From Salminus brasiliensis (Eukaryota; Chordata; Actinopteri; Characiformes; Bryconidae), in the NCBI RefSeq assembly GCF_030463535.1, contig NC_132883.1:33733847-33797846 (forward strand): a DNA stretch of 64,000 nucleotides, in the 5' to 3' direction. A program made the translations under genes and the position numbers. Shown here one piece after another: positions 1 through 31,672 of this stretch. The notes beneath the pieces were generated by a model. It did no database searches. It was not told the origin of the DNA and saw only the letters and a program-made list of their open reading frames with translations. Within the stretch, counting starts at the first letter, position 1; every line of letters begins with the position of its first letter.

Positions 1-2989
1 GTTATTCCATGTGGTTTTTAACATGACACCAGGATTTCGAGGCTTGGAACCAATTATGTATTGCATCTGGCAATAAAGTGTATACCCACATTCATATTGA
101 GTAATCATTACCAAAAACATCTCTTATTACAACTACTTGTTTCTCATGCGTGTTTCTGTTGATATTTTGGTAAATTGTTCTACATTAATACTGTAAAATA
201 GTAAACTGTTTTTATAATGGGAACTTCTAATTTTTGATGCGAGTGACTTTTCTGTTATTTATCGACTGCTGCTGTGAAAGTGATTATGTATAGTCTTGTG
301 ATATCAGTACAAGTCTGCATTAGCCTTCTTCATTTTGAACTCGGATTTGAATGCACTGTTCATGGCTGGTTTAAGAGCAAACAAAGGCGCAGTACTCCAA
401 ATTTGTAAAACGTAGCATTTCCATGATGGTTTTTGTTTTTAATCCGCTATAATTCAAATGCAAGCACACAGAAAGAGTGTATGTCCCCACATGATTTTCT
501 TAGCATGATGAAAGCAGCAAAAAATAGACAAGCATTCAGAGGAAAAAACAGATGAAAAGCATTAGACCCACAGATATTACAGGACATTTTAAGTGTTTCT
601 TCTTTTTTTTTTTTGATTTAGCAGGGCTAAAATGTAACCGTGCTTGGATGTGTATAGTTTTATTGAGCCCAGCTATTGACTAAATGAAATTAAACAGTGA
701 TAGTGAGGAAAACCGATGAGCATGTCCAGTTTGACATTTTGGTTTCCATCTAAACAAACCACTGGATGGTAACAGTGTTACATTCCATCTGTGAGGAACA
801 TATGTTACTATTATAAATTATTATAATAATTATTATTACAAGCCCAGTTAATTATTCTATGACAATTATGTTTCCTTCAGGGAAAATTCAAGCTGTAGGA
901 TAAGGCTTATCAGAATCAGAATCAGAATAATATTAGATTCTCTTATAAGTATTGTTTATCTTATCTTACATTATCATCCAAACTTACAAACCTTGCAAGG
1001 AAGCCCATTATACATTCTTAAACAGTACAAAAGCCTTCCCTTTTTAATTAAAAACGAGATCCCTTTTTCTCAGAGGGCCTTATATCCTTGCAAAATCAAA
1101 GATACCCAATACCTAATACCCACATGTCATTTTTTTCTTTCTTCTTTTTCTATTGTTTCTCTCTCTCTCTCTCTCTCTCTCAGTCTTTCCCCCCCATTTT
1201 AAGCATATCACAGATGGCGCTTTTGTAGGACTTGCACTGAAGTCTATAATTAGCTGAATGTGTGTGACTTGCCAGGTATCCATGCCCGCCTCTCTCCTGC
1301 AGCACTTTCAAATGGCCAATCACTTTGACATCCGTGCTGGAGCTCCATTACACCTGCACCATTATTATTGGCACATGCATACTCATTCAAGTCAGCTATG
1401 TGTATCACAGCAGACAGAAACTGTAGCTTTGTCTGAAACTTGAGCCAGACTGTTAAATGTTAGAGGCATGCAGAGGCACTGTTGCTATGTTGCGATGCCT
1501 ACAAAAGTAACCACTCGAGAAAGCTAATGTTGCCCGCATAAGGCAGACTTAAAGCCAATTAGTTTTAGACTTTCAATTCAGCTTCATAAATATGCTAAAT
1601 GTAACCTTATTCAAAAGACTTTTATTGTCCAGTTACACTTTAAAGGTAAAGTGAATAAAAGTAAATAAAGGTAACTCATAATACTTCAACATAAACCTTT
1701 GGAAGTCTAGACTTGTTATTGCCATTTTGCCAAACTTCACACTCATAACTGCTGTCCTCTCATAATGAACATTAGCTTTATAGACCCTATAATAGAACCC
1801 TGTGGAACTCCAAAAAATATGCTTAAGCTAATGGTTACCTAATAATTCATAGTTATTTCTGCATTATGATTAATAATAGAATTATATATGTAGGGTTAGG
1901 TTACATTTTTTTTTCTTCAATTAGGGCAGGTCAGAACAGCATTTTATAGGCTTCAGATACCTGTTGGTGTTTCTAAAAGAGCATCTGAGTTCTCATAATT
2001 CTCAAAACAAAGTTCTAATATGTGTAATTCCTCCTACGGATTAAAATACACCCAGTGTAGATCAGCAGTGTATACCTTGGCTAGTCTTTGGCTTTGGAGA
2101 TTTATTGCATTTTAGGCTACAATTTTTTACCCAGTTTTTGGTTTTAAAAATCAGTTGGAATTTAGCAGCAGAAAATGTCAGCAAATGTTGAACAAAACAC
2201 ACATTTTTATTTTGGCACTTGTAAACAAGCACATGTAAGAAACTGATTGAGTTCATACCTGTCGAATTCTCATCATGGAGCAGAAATCAACAAACAATTA
2301 ATATATATTCATACGTATTCACATGGATCTAATAGACGTCTTCAGCTTCATGGTTTTTTTTTAATGTTGAGGTATAACATCTCTACTCTAGCTTGGGTCG
2401 CTTTTGATCTCCTTTTGCATTCTTGTCATGCCCACAACCCCCTGCAGAGAGAAACCTCCAACTTCAAAGAAACGGCCTTGCCTCTCCCAATAAACCCCAT
2501 AAACTCATTAGACAGGAAAAGTGAGGGGGAAAACTTTTGAAAGTGCTAACTGTGTATTTTTAGTTCAGTAAGACATCAAGTGATCCTCACTACAGCACTA
2601 CAACATGAGACGTGTTGTGTGTTATGTTTTCTTAAGTCAGCTTTCTATGAGATGTGAAAGCTCAATGACGGTGGCAGAGGCAGTGAAGTGAACTCCTATG
2701 GAGGTAAAATGAATCAAATTTCTTGCACTAAGTAGAAGTAATTAATGCTCTGCAGGATTCAAATGATCACTGTTGATAATAAAACAACTCTATTTAAGAT
2801 TGATTAAAAACACTGAGGCATTCTGAGGTTTGGACATGTAGTTTATATGCTGATGATTAGTGGTCATGTAACTCTATTACCTGTTAGCTGTGTTAGCCTC
2901 AAAGCCACAGTGCAAACTTTAGACACCAAACATGACCTGCTGATTACACATGCTTATTGCATTTGATCTGATGTACACTAATGTACATG

Positions 2990-3202
2990 CAAAAAAGGTT
3001 CTATCTAGTATGGGAAAGGGGTTCTTTGCCTTATAACAATAGTGAAATCCTTTTTGGTGCTTTTAAAAAATCTTCAAAAATAATCCACTATAATAGACCA
3101 TTGACCCATCTTGAATGGTTCTCTGAGTTTCTCTCATGGTTCTAGAACCAGTGCCTTTACTCAAGAATGCTTGAAAAATGCGTTTTTCACTAAGAGTGTA
3201 GG
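2990..3202. repeat. Possible GGTTCT-type fish MITE
   Basis: Recurring AAGGTTCT and GGGGTTCT words, GAATGGTTCT, CATGGTTCTAGAACC and a terminal TTCACTAAGAGTGTAG resemble a short non-autonomous element seen widely in fish. Degenerate, ends approximate. Confidence 0.4.
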
Positions 3203-4268
3203 AGTTTGGAAATGTCACCCGGTATTATGAAGTAGACCTCTGTGAGCAATTACAATAAAACTGGGGTGCACCAGGAGTCAACAGATAACACATCTCCCGG
3301 CATTTTTTCCTTAGAAAGTTCAGTGCAGATTATTACATTGGGTTGGCGTGGGTGGTTAGTGTGTTTGCATGCGTGTAAGTGTTGATATTTAAGGAACTTT
3401 AAGGACTGTCAGGCTGTAGAGTTGTGTATGAGTGCATCATCATTCTAAAAAGGCTGTGTTTTCTTCCAGTTTACAGAGTGTACTTGACCTCACTAGGTAT
3501 AAAATATGCTCGCCTGGTGCTGTTTGAACACACGCTCAAACACACACTCATATAAGGGTGCGAAAGGCAGCGAAAACATTTAGACAGAAGCCTGTTAATC
3601 TCTCCAAGTGTTCAACATCTTATTTAAAGCGCCCATATTCTATATGCCATTATATTTGTCTACTATAAATAAAAATATGTATAACATTTGTTTGGTTGAA
3701 AGCATTAATAAATATTATACATTAATAGTTTCTATTACTGTAAATTAATCTGGTTGCTTTTGCTGCTGTTGTTGTTGTTATCTTTAACACTGGCATATGT
3801 AAATAATCTCTATTGGGATTGGCTATCCTCTATTGTGCTTATTCAAAAGGCAGTCAAAAATGCTAAACAGAGAGTTGAGTTTGTGCTGAAACCCTAAAAG
3901 ATATTGAAAAAAGAGCTTCAGACAGGATATTGATACATTGAAGTATTGCATAATTATGTTTAACACTAAAAGGCTTATTACACACTGAGGTGTAGTACTC
4001 AGTAACTACAGGGACTTCTGTACAAACTGGTGGAGCTAGTAATGGAAGTTTGTGATGGGACTTTTGGCCCGCCGGCTAACTTTTTAAGGGGTTTAACGGC
4101 AGGCTTTTTAAGAGGTTTAACCCTGACCACTTGATAGCAGTGTTGTACTCCGCCTTCAAATGCCGCTGTTCTGACTGGATAAAAAGTTAACTTTTCTTTT
4201 GCTACAATTGTATAAATATGATAGTGTGTTCTTGCACTATAACAGTTTAATTTGCAATATCCGTGCAT

Positions 4269-4369
4269 CACTCTTCCTTTAATCACCATTTTTACAGGTG
4301 ACCTCAGTGACAGCCAATCAAAATAGATATGCTAATGACCTCATTCATGTTAATAACCATTGTTGAGTA
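4269..4369 (+). repeat. Dispersed repeat, copy 1
   Basis: About 101 bp that recurs at 5994-6098 with roughly 85-90 per cent identity by eye. Shared core: ACAGGTGACCTCA, CAGCCAATCAAAA and GATATGCTAATGA. No terminal repeats were recognised. Confidence 0.8.
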
Positions 4370-4697
4370 TTAAATCATATACAAGTGCATCAAATTCTTT
4401 TATGTAACATACATTGTTGCTGTATTTCTTAAAATACAGTAATGAATAACAACTACTTTAAAACTGTAAAAAGTGTAATTTCTTTAATCTAGTGATGATG
4501 TATGGTAGCAATAGGCCTGCAAGCCTGCATAAAAAGCAGTTTATTTAAAGCACCCATACTTTATATATATTTTTCCACACTCCATTTGTAATATTAGTGT
4601 GCAAGGTATTATCAATATAGTTGTTCATCCTGTTGGCAGCAGAGATTGAAATAAATCGGTAGCTGTCACCAGGTATTTTAATCCTGATAGGTCATGA

Positions 4698-4704
<7 letters not shown>

Positions 4705-4731
<27 letters not shown>
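4705..4731 (+). repeat. (GT)n microsatellite
   Basis: An uninterrupted (GT)n run in the first bsn intron. Confidence 0.95.
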
Positions 4732-4864
4732 ACGCATGCCTGGTAGCGAGGTTATGGTCCTTGCATTTTCACATTAGAGCTCAGAGCTGAAAAGGAACAG
4801 CTGGCTCCACTGCACCATAAAGAAAAAGAGTTAACATGATTAAATAGAACACCACCTACTGCAT

Positions 4865-5340
4865 ATGAGAGAGAGAGAGAGAAAAAGAGAGAGTGGGAGA
4901 GAGAGACTGAGCAGAGAGAGAAGAGGACAGAAAAAAGTGCAAAAGAAATAGTGAATAAGATAAAACGAGGGAGAGAGAAAGTAAGGGAGAGTGGTTTGAA
5001 TGAGGGAGAAGGAGAAAAAGAAAGAATGATGGTAGAGTGAGAAAGAGAAAAACTGAACGAAAGAGTGGGGGCAGAGTAAGGGAGAGAGAGGGGATGAGCA
5101 AATACAGAGGAGAGAGAAAAAGAAAAGACAGGGTGAACAGGGTGACTAAGGGTAGAAGAAAGAGACTATGAAAGAGAGCAAAAGAGAGAGAGAGAGAGTA
5201 AGACAGAGAGAAAGAGAGGATGAGAGAGCAAATGGAAAAAAAGAAAAGAAAGAAAGGACACAAACCAACCAGTGATACTGAAGGTAGGAGAAATAGAGAC
5301 TGTGAGAGAGAGAGATAGAGAGAGAGTAATAGTAAGTAGA
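4865..5340 (+). repeat. Long purine-rich (GA-type) tract
   Basis: About 475 bp of almost pure A/G on the + strand, mostly GAGA, AGAGAG and AAAGAG words with rare T or C. It appears as a Ser/Leu/Phe-rich open frame on the minus strand, which is a composition artefact. Confidence 0.9.
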
Positions 5341-5993
5341 GATGTAAATTGTGGATTTGGGAGTAAAAGAGGGAACAGGAATAGTCTGAGAGGGCCACAT
5401 AAAGAGCATCCACTTCTTGGGAAATAGCCTGCTTCTTTTTTTCAGCCTCTTTATCCCCCTCTCATCTTTCCTCTCACTCTCTCTTTCTTCCCCCTCCCAT
5501 GTGTGATGGAGCTGAAAGCCAATATGGAAGCATCATAAAAATAGCTTCATTGCAGCCTTGCAGGAGGAGTCTATATGCATCAAATACTGCATGTACATAT
5601 ATTATACATGCATGTGCTACACTGAGCAAAAGCGCAAGGGGGAAAGAGGCCCATTCATGAGGTTTTACAGTGTGTGCATATGTCCAAAACCAGTGAAAGA
5701 GTGCTTGCTTTTCAGCTGCCATTTTCTGCAGGATTTTCACCTTCATGAATGCAGTTCCATGCCTCCAAGCCACATGAGTCCATGTACGCATTTCCCCTCC
5801 TCCATTAAAAAAATGTCCATCCACATTGGCCCTTACAAAAACAAAACAAAAACCCTTTGAAAACGCTTGCGTGAGCGTGACTGGGCAGTGTGTGGACCAG
5901 GCTCATAAAACTCTATGCTACACAACACAAAACGTACAGCACATTCTTTTTTACATCCTGTTTATGAAGTCACTGTGCAAGTGCTTTGTGCAG

Positions 5994-6098
5994 CACTCTT
6001 CTTTTAATGGCACACTTTTTTTACAGGTGACCTCATTAACAGCCAATCAAAACAGATATGCTAATGAGCTCATTCATATTAATAACCATTGCTGAGTA
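5994..6098 (+). repeat. Dispersed repeat, copy 2
   Basis: The second copy of the repeat at 4269-4369, in the same orientation, from CACTCTTCTTTTAAT to ATTGCTGAGTA. Confidence 0.8.
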
Positions 6099-6349
6099 CC
6101 TGTCCTGGTGCTAAAATTCTTGGTCAAATTCAGCAACAAATAGAAATCTTAACATCATTAACATGGGATTAAATGGAACAATAATAGTATTTATCTAACA
6201 GTGGAACTTTGTTGCGCTGTTTGATAGGATGCTCAATCCAAACACATTCAGATCCACCCTGGTCTCAAGAAGATTTTGTACAAATGTGACTAAAAAGTAT
6301 ACTAAATATAATTTGACTGTTGTGCTTATGGTAAAATATTATGACCTGA

Positions 6350-6482
6350 ATCTACTACACACTAAACCTAATTCTAACCTAAATGGTAGCTAAACCTAAC
6401 CAAACTTTTACCTTAACCCTTACCTTAACCTTAACCATAACCACAAGCTAAACTTAACCAAAGCCTTACCCAAACCCTAAAC
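6350..6482 (+). repeat. Degenerate CCTAA/CCTTAACC repeats
   Basis: A run of ACCTAA, CCTTAACCCT, CCTTAACC and ACCCTAAAC words. It resembles vertebrate telomere repeat (CCCTAA) but is degenerate and short. Confidence 0.65.
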
Positions 6483-6658
6483 ATAGCCATAGTAGAAAGT
6501 AAAATTTCACTTTTTCCATCCATTAATTCCTGTTGTATGAGCTTCATAACTGAGAAAAGCAGAATGTTGTTTGCTGTGACGTGACATGACAGACGGGGCT
6601 GTATGTATAAGGCAAAAAACAGGAACTGCTTGTGAACCATGAAATGTTCAAATTATTC

Positions 6659-6734
<76 letters not shown>
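6659..6734 (+). repeat. (TA)n microsatellite
   Basis: An uninterrupted (TA)n of about 76 bp in the first bsn intron. Confidence 0.97.
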
Positions 6735-6740
<6 letters not shown>

Positions 6741-7521
6741 CACAAATATCTTTGACAAGATAAAATTAGACCACAAGTAGCGCCTCCAGGTCCTAGCGCT
6801 TTGCTGTACTTTGTATTTGTATGCATGGGCACTGCTGTATGTAAAATAAAACTGTATGTCAAATAATAATGTGCATTTATTTAGGAGGGCTGAAGAACAG
6901 AAATTGGGGGGTAGCTAAATCCCCTCTAAAATTGGCCTAGGGATGACCCTGCTTCAGATTATCATTGGTTATTTATATAGATTATTGTCAACACTGGACT
7001 CATTAGCATGTGCAACAGATTTTACATTGTGCTCTGGGTACAAAGCATGCTGACAATCCAAGCAAAATAAATAGAAAGGGAGCCCAGAAATCATGTGCTA
7101 ACAGAATGTTCCATCATTATTAGCAGTCCATTTGCAGTAACTGTGCTTGATGACAGTTTGAAGTGAGAAATAATATTTAAAACATCATCTTGCCACCTCT
7201 GTGAAACCCATAGGTTTTGTTACAGCCAATGGCAATTAACAAGAAATTTAGCCACTATTAGCGATTTAGCAAGCATGCTAGTTACACCACAGAGACAGCA
7301 CATAAAACAAAGCACGGCAGAACTTGTCATTAGCAGCCAGTGAGATTTTGTCAGTGCACTTTATCTATTTCTGAACAAAAGGCAGTGAGGACTAATGAGT
7401 TGGCAGAGTGGTGTAAATGAGGCGTAGCAGTCTGTGTGACTGGTCTTCTAAAGGATTTAAAGTTTTTATTATCACAGCAAAAGCCACCAAAAGCCTGGCA
7501 CCAAAGCAAGCATACTTAAAA

Positions 7522-7559
7522 GTTTCTCACAGGGCATTTCCTAATGCCCTGTGAGAAAC
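7522..7559. repeat. Perfect hairpin, 17-bp arms
   Basis: GTTTCTCACAGGGCATT, loop TCCT, then its exact complement. It is followed at 7560-7620 by two copies of a roughly 33-bp direct repeat (CATGCTGAATATCAT then GCTGACTCGGAT). Confidence 0.9.
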
Positions 7560-10500
7560 ATCATGCTGAATATCATCATGCTGACTCGGATCATGCTGAA
7601 TATCATGTTGCTGACTCGGATCACCATTTTTGGAACGCTTTAGTTTTAGTTGTTATTTCTTAACATTTAACTGGAGGCCTTTTAGTCACCAGTTATAACA
7701 TTAACATTAAGCCCCAAAGATACATTGTAAACAGATTATGATTGGATCACTTAAACAACATTTGGAGGTGTTGGGAGATGGATCTCATGTACATTTAACA
7801 CAAGTGCAAAATGTGCTTTCGGTGATTGGATACCACCAGGCAAACGGAAATATGTCAACAACAAACAAAAAAGTTAATATAAGTAATTATTGTGGATATT
7901 GGCTTCTCTAATGGTTGTTAATGCCAAGTGTAAAAAAGCTCAAGGTGTTTAATATCAGCTTTTCAGCATTGCATCTAGCACAGTTTAGTTAAACACAGTT
8001 TAGTTTCCCTGCAATTTTAACATTTTGAAACAAGTCCAATATCAAAATCGTCAAGTAAATTTTTAGAAATAACTGCGTTTTGTAAAATTAGCTGTTTTTA
8101 ATTGAAGCACTTCACTTAAGTCACAGAAAGAACGACACACTTTGATGCTGACATCTATAGATACCAAAATGCCATCACTAGTTTGTTGTGGTTAAGCATG
8201 GAAATAATCTCTGGGATCTAAGACCTTTGAGGTTCTGGTAAAATATTGCAGCTGTCAGGTAATATGAAATGTTGAAATGAATGAATGAGTAAAATGTACA
8301 AACACAGTACACAAACAAAAACAGGAACAACAGACATTCTACAGTCCTGTCTGCCATCACCTTTTTGTTATTCCAGTGCAGACCACATCTGCCTCGTTTG
8401 TAAATGTAATTTCCTGATTGCAACAGCTCTGATGATTATCAGTGGTAAATATGGCAGTCTCAAATAGGCTTTTATAACTGATGTTGATGTGCTTTGCTAC
8501 TCAACACAAAAAAATCCACCAAACTTTCCCATTAATTGTAACCATTATTCACTTAATGCATGAGTGTTTTTTATGTTGGTTGGTGATCAATGCCAAATGA
8601 GTCTGGTGTCAGCTGTCATACACTGGTCTCAGTAAATCTGTGTTTTTTTCTGTTAGCAATGTGATTTCTCAGTGCTCTTGTTCCATTGATTTAATTTGTA
8701 AAGAACGTGATTTGTAAAATTGTATGTTGTTTGTGTCACAAAATAACATTCTGAATAGGAAAACACATAAAGGCTGTCTTCTGCACCTTTTATATAATGA
8801 TAAAAGACAAAGTAGCATATAGAAAGCTCCAGTTCCATGTTCCAACATTGGCATGTCTGCACCATAACTTATTTACAAACATATATAAACATATTTAAAC
8901 AAGGGGACATTGCAGTGTTGGACATTTCTGAATGGATCAATGATTTGGCTCTTCAGCTTGCTTAGAAACCACATCATTGTATATCAGGTAGACATTTAAA
9001 ATACTTTATATTTACAACTACTAATATTTAAAAAATATTGTGAACTCTGAGGCCAGGTCAATTTACAGTATAGATTTAGCCTTTTTACAGGGTCAAACAT
9101 ATCTACTTGTATGGATTATGGATGGAACTATCACTGTGAAAAAAGGAATTCACACTTTGTTGAACTCTTCTTACGGATTGATACTGTATATAACGTAGAA
9201 TGTTGTCCCTTTTTTTTACAGTTTTGCATGCAGATACATTTTACTATGCAGAGCATAGGTGTGCATGTTGTGGTTTTATTGTTGTTTTCATTTGAACCTA
9301 TGTACTTAAAAAGCTCTTGGAATTATGTACTTAAAACAACTGTAGATGCAGATGTCTATACCATTAAGGACTGTGCATGTACAGATTTTATGTCGTTTAA
9401 ATATCAAAATATTGTACTGTATACTGTATAATATTGGATACTGATAATAGACTGTGTGTTTTCATGCAGGGAGAGCTTTAAATAAAAAAAAGCTAATAAA
9501 TTTGCCCTCATGAAATCAGTCATCAGCTAATTGGTTTGTAATGAAATAGGAATTAGAATTGGCTAATAAAAATCATGAACAGTGTTATCTACTTTGACTG
9601 GATTTAAGATAATTTCACTCTGCAAGATATATGCCAAACGAGTCTTGTGCTAATTACTACAGAAGAAGCAATCTTTTTATGCCCCATAAAGTATGCAATT
9701 TCGACCATTGTCCTCAGAGGGACAATAAACTGTTTGGCATCTTTTAAAACTGAAGCCCTGTGTTCAAAACTTCAGTTTCACTCTTCCTTTTACCCTAACT
9801 TTACAAGTCTGATCTCACTTTGGGAAAGTGCAGTGTGTGTTAACTTTCGCTACATTATTTATATGTGGTCCATGTTTCAGAGCAAGGCTTATTGCTGGCT
9901 AGGAGCTTGAACTGCGCTCCGCCAAACTTGAACTCTCTCAGGGCGAGAATAGAACATCAGTCTTTGAATGCCTCACTTTGCTAATGGCCTGCTTTATATC
10001 TCTCTTAGTGGCTGTCCTCTTCCTATCTCTCTCTTTCTCTGACTTTCCAGTCTCATTTCCACTTTCACCTCTCAACTCCATTTCATCAGCCTTCCCTGTT
10101 TATACTGCCCTTGCATTACCAGGGTGCTTCCATTTTCTTTTTAAAGGAATCTTCTAAAGTATTTAAAGGTATCCTCTAGTTAATCAAACCCTTGTGTAAT
10201 TGAAAATACATAGGTGTCATGAAATAGCTACAGCAGAGAACACCGAAACTACTAAAAGACCTTCAGCATCTTTCACAATCAGTTTCCACACAATTCCAGA
10301 CAATTCCAGGTGGTGCTATATGGCCAAACCAATGATTATAAAAAACATGGACGCCGGGGGCCATTCTCTTCCGTTGTCTTAGAAATGAAGACCAAATTTG
10401 CTGCCATGTGTTTTTGCAAATGTGCAACTAGTCTGCACAGTAGAGACTGGAGGTGGAGACAGACTCATCTATTCATTTGGCAGACCCGCCCACTTCTCAC

Positions 10501-11390
10501 AGCCTCTGGTCACCCTCATTGAGGCGGTGGTTGCTTGACTTTTGAGAGACATTGCTCTGTCCATGTTTTGTACAGCCATTGAGCCATTCTGTTAAATTAA
10601 CATCAAACATGACCTTCCCTCAAAAGTGTTTATGGCTTGAAAATAAATATAAAAAACGAATCCTGGGGAAGGTACATAAAGTCCTTCACTTTCTAAAGCA
10701 TAGTACTAAAATGTACATAAGGTTAAAAGTACACATTACATAAATGCTTTACAAAATACATGCAATTTCTGACAAATTTGATGGTTAATTTGTATGCAGG
10801 AAAGCAGTTATTTTTCTAAACCCAACTCTCCAAATTACACTAATCTATTTCCATATATAAAGGATTAGTGTCTTCTTTCACAGCTCACTCAATCTTAAAT
10901 CATGCATACTTTATAAGCTTACCTAAGCAACTATGTCTTAAATTAATACAGTACATTCAAAAGTAAAATTATGTGGAAAGGGTGAGATTTAGAGCGAGTG
11001 GGTGTAAGAGGATTATGGAGGGAGGGAGCTATTGTTCCTATGAGTTTGCAGGTGTCTGTGTGTTTATTTTTGTACATATGTGCGTTGTACAAAAATGCAG
11101 CAAATTTGCTAAAAAAATCTCTGATCTCTTGATTGTCTTTCTATTTTTCGCCCCTCTTCACATTCACACTCTAAATTGATTTGCTAAAAGAGGGATATAC
11201 TTCTTCCTACAGAGATGCCATTCTTAGAAAAGCTAATATGTTTTATGTAATATATAATTTATTTTTTATTAATAACTATGGGTCTGACTCATTCATTTAT
11301 TCATTCAGTGCATGCATTTGTTTTTCATTTGAGTAATCTAAAAAGCTACTTTCATGATTACAAAATTAAACATTGTATTTGTTTCTCCAG

Positions 11391-29574
<18,184 letters not shown>

Positions 29575-30192
29575 AATGGTTCAACTAAAGGTAAGAGAGA
29601 TGGATAGAAAAGGAGAAAGAAGGCAAATAATAAATAACAGAGATCCTTATACTTCCATTGCATGGTTACTGTTCCTATAGTATAAGAACTACTTACTGAT
29701 ACAGTAAGTTGTATTCATGTGAAACAGCATTAACCCTTAAAAGCCAAGGCAAAAAATCACCTTTTAATCTGCCCTTTTCCATAAGGCCAATAACATGTTT
29801 TTGTCATTCCATTTAATATGTAAAGTACATGATTTACAGTGGGAACTGTGAAGGTTCTTATTTGTGTCTCAGACTATCATTTTAACTCATGAAGACATGA
29901 ACAGAACAATACTTTGCAGTGCACACAACAATAAAGACAATATTGCGATAAGCTATTTAGCTTTTCAGTTAAATTTACAGCCCATTTTATATTATTTATC
30001 TTTGGGTAGGCCTATATCAATTTAATATTAAATATTCATTATTTGCAACATTGGCCTATTACATGTATTACATGATAAAATGAATATTATACAAAATACC
30101 ATTTCCACACTGTCAATGATATTTACTTCAGAGGCGAAAAAGTTAAGCTGCTGTCTATGAAACTGTGAAGTAAATTGAATTTTATAATAATA

Positions 30193-30426
<234 letters not shown>

Positions 30427-31002
30427 AACAGTTAATAATCTGTGGGCTGGGAGTCTGTTGTGCTTAAAATATACATCAAGCATTATTTTATACATACAGC
30501 GGTTTTAGGGTCCCAATCTGCCTCAAATGAAAGATGACTTTATGGACATGGGTGGACATGTCTTCCTTCTATAAATGTGTTTCTCAATGTGTGTTTCTAC
30601 ATTTAAGGTTTCTACAAAAATGATGGAACACGTTAAAAGGCTTTGTACTGGAAAAACCTATGAAGTTTCCCTTCTACGTTTTAATTTAAGACAGTGTGAA
30701 TGGAAGAGAGAGAGAGGGAGAGAAGTAATCTGGGTGCACTGGTAAGAACTGGCTTTTAAACAGATGGACGAGTTATGATTTAGTTGTTCAATTTCTTTGC
30801 ACGAGAAGGCCATATATTACATAGTGATAAGATTCATTTGAAAATAATGTTGCGATTGTTGTGCATAATATGTTAGGCTAATTTCCTCTTCAGCCATTTG
30901 TTCAGTAATATGAAATGTAATACTATTTTCTATCTCACAGTCATTCAGAGTCATTCTGTACAATGATAAATGACCATAAAACTACATTCCGTCTCCTTTC
31001 AG

Positions 31003-31096
31003 CCAACCAGGACTGGAATCACAGGATGCCATTCACTCTTGGCCTGGGCATATGATCACAGAGGGACTACGCTGCTTTCCTCTGGCAGGCCAGACA
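31003..31096 (+). other. Putative bsn 3' UTR exon (94 nt)
   Basis: A block of less AT-rich sequence bounded by a good acceptor (CCGTCTCCTTTCAG) and a good donor (CAGACA|GTAAGG). It lies between the donor 16 nt after the bsn stop and the downstream long UTR block. It has no useful open frame. I recall human BSN as having 12 exons with untranslated exons after the stop, which would fit, but I could not confirm that here. Confidence 0.5.
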
Positions 31097-31339
31097 GTAA
31101 GGAGCAATCACAGACTCATCATAATAAAAAAAAAGCAGAGAAAGACTGAATAATCCTTTAGGAATACTCAAAATACACCTTGCGCCATTTGGAACATTAC
31201 ATTACATGAACCTTGTAAAATGTAGAGAGTTTCTGAATACAAGAAACAGCCGCATTATTAAACATGAACTACTGCTCAATTACAGTTGCACTCTAAAGTC
31301 AAAATTCAATTCCATATATGATATTTTTTTTATGTGGGA

Positions 31340-31672
31340 CTTCATGATGGCACTGCAGATGTGTGTGTGTGTGTGTCACACAGCTCCAGGAACCTGAGGT
31401 TGGGAGTTCAATTCCCACTCCAGTCACTGTCTGTGAGGAGCTTGGTGTGTTCTCCCTTTGTCTGCATAGGTTTCCACTGGGTACTCTGGCTTCCTCCTGC
31501 ATCCCAGGTGAACTTGCTGTGCTAGATTGCCCCTAGGTCTGCGTATGTGAATGAATGCTTGTGTGTGGTACCCTGCGATGGACTGGTGACCTGTCCAGAA
31601 GGTGTCTTGCGCCCAGTGATTCGGGGTAGTCTACAGTAGGAAGTAGCAGATAAGAAAAGGGATGGTTGGATA
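31340..31672 (+). repeat. SINE (tRNA-derived, common fish family), diverged
   Basis: The head has a B-box-like GGAGTTCAATTCCCACTCC. The body reads CTGTGAGGAGCTTGGTGTGT, GTTTCCACTGGGTACTCTGG, AGATTGCCCCTAGG and TACCCTGCGATGGACTGG. The end resembles GGGATGGTTGGAT. This order is that of a SINE family I know from catfish, characins and other teleosts. A (GT)n run at 31360-31376 sits in the head. It is on the + strand and diverged at many positions. Confidence 0.75.

Larger units (their letters stand above)
1..11390 (+). other. bsn intron (3' part), no exon recognised
   Basis: This 11.4 kb stretch precedes the first recognisable bassoon exon. It ends in a clean acceptor (pyrimidine-rich, CAG at 11388-11390). 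I saw no coding exon in it: the open frames are short, low-complexity or without family resemblance. The missing half of the second zinc finger and the N-terminus should lie upstream of the window. It contains a (CT)n tract near 1160, a (GT)n near 4705, a long GA-rich purine tract, two copies of a roughly 100-bp dispersed repeat, a (TA)n at 6659, a perfect hairpin at 7522 and CCTAA-like degenerate repeats. The rest is AT-rich unique-looking sequence. Calling it intron is inference from the downstream acceptor. Confidence 0.75.

Noticed and set aside
4856..5413. Ser/Leu/Phe-rich minus-strand open frame of 185 codons
   Set aside because: It is the translation of the polypurine tract; low complexity, no domain and no splice or promoter support.
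9111..9431. 106-codon open frame with several Cys residues, as a possible missing zinc-finger exon
   Set aside because: No paired CxxC spacing of the bassoon finger and no matching splice sites in phase.
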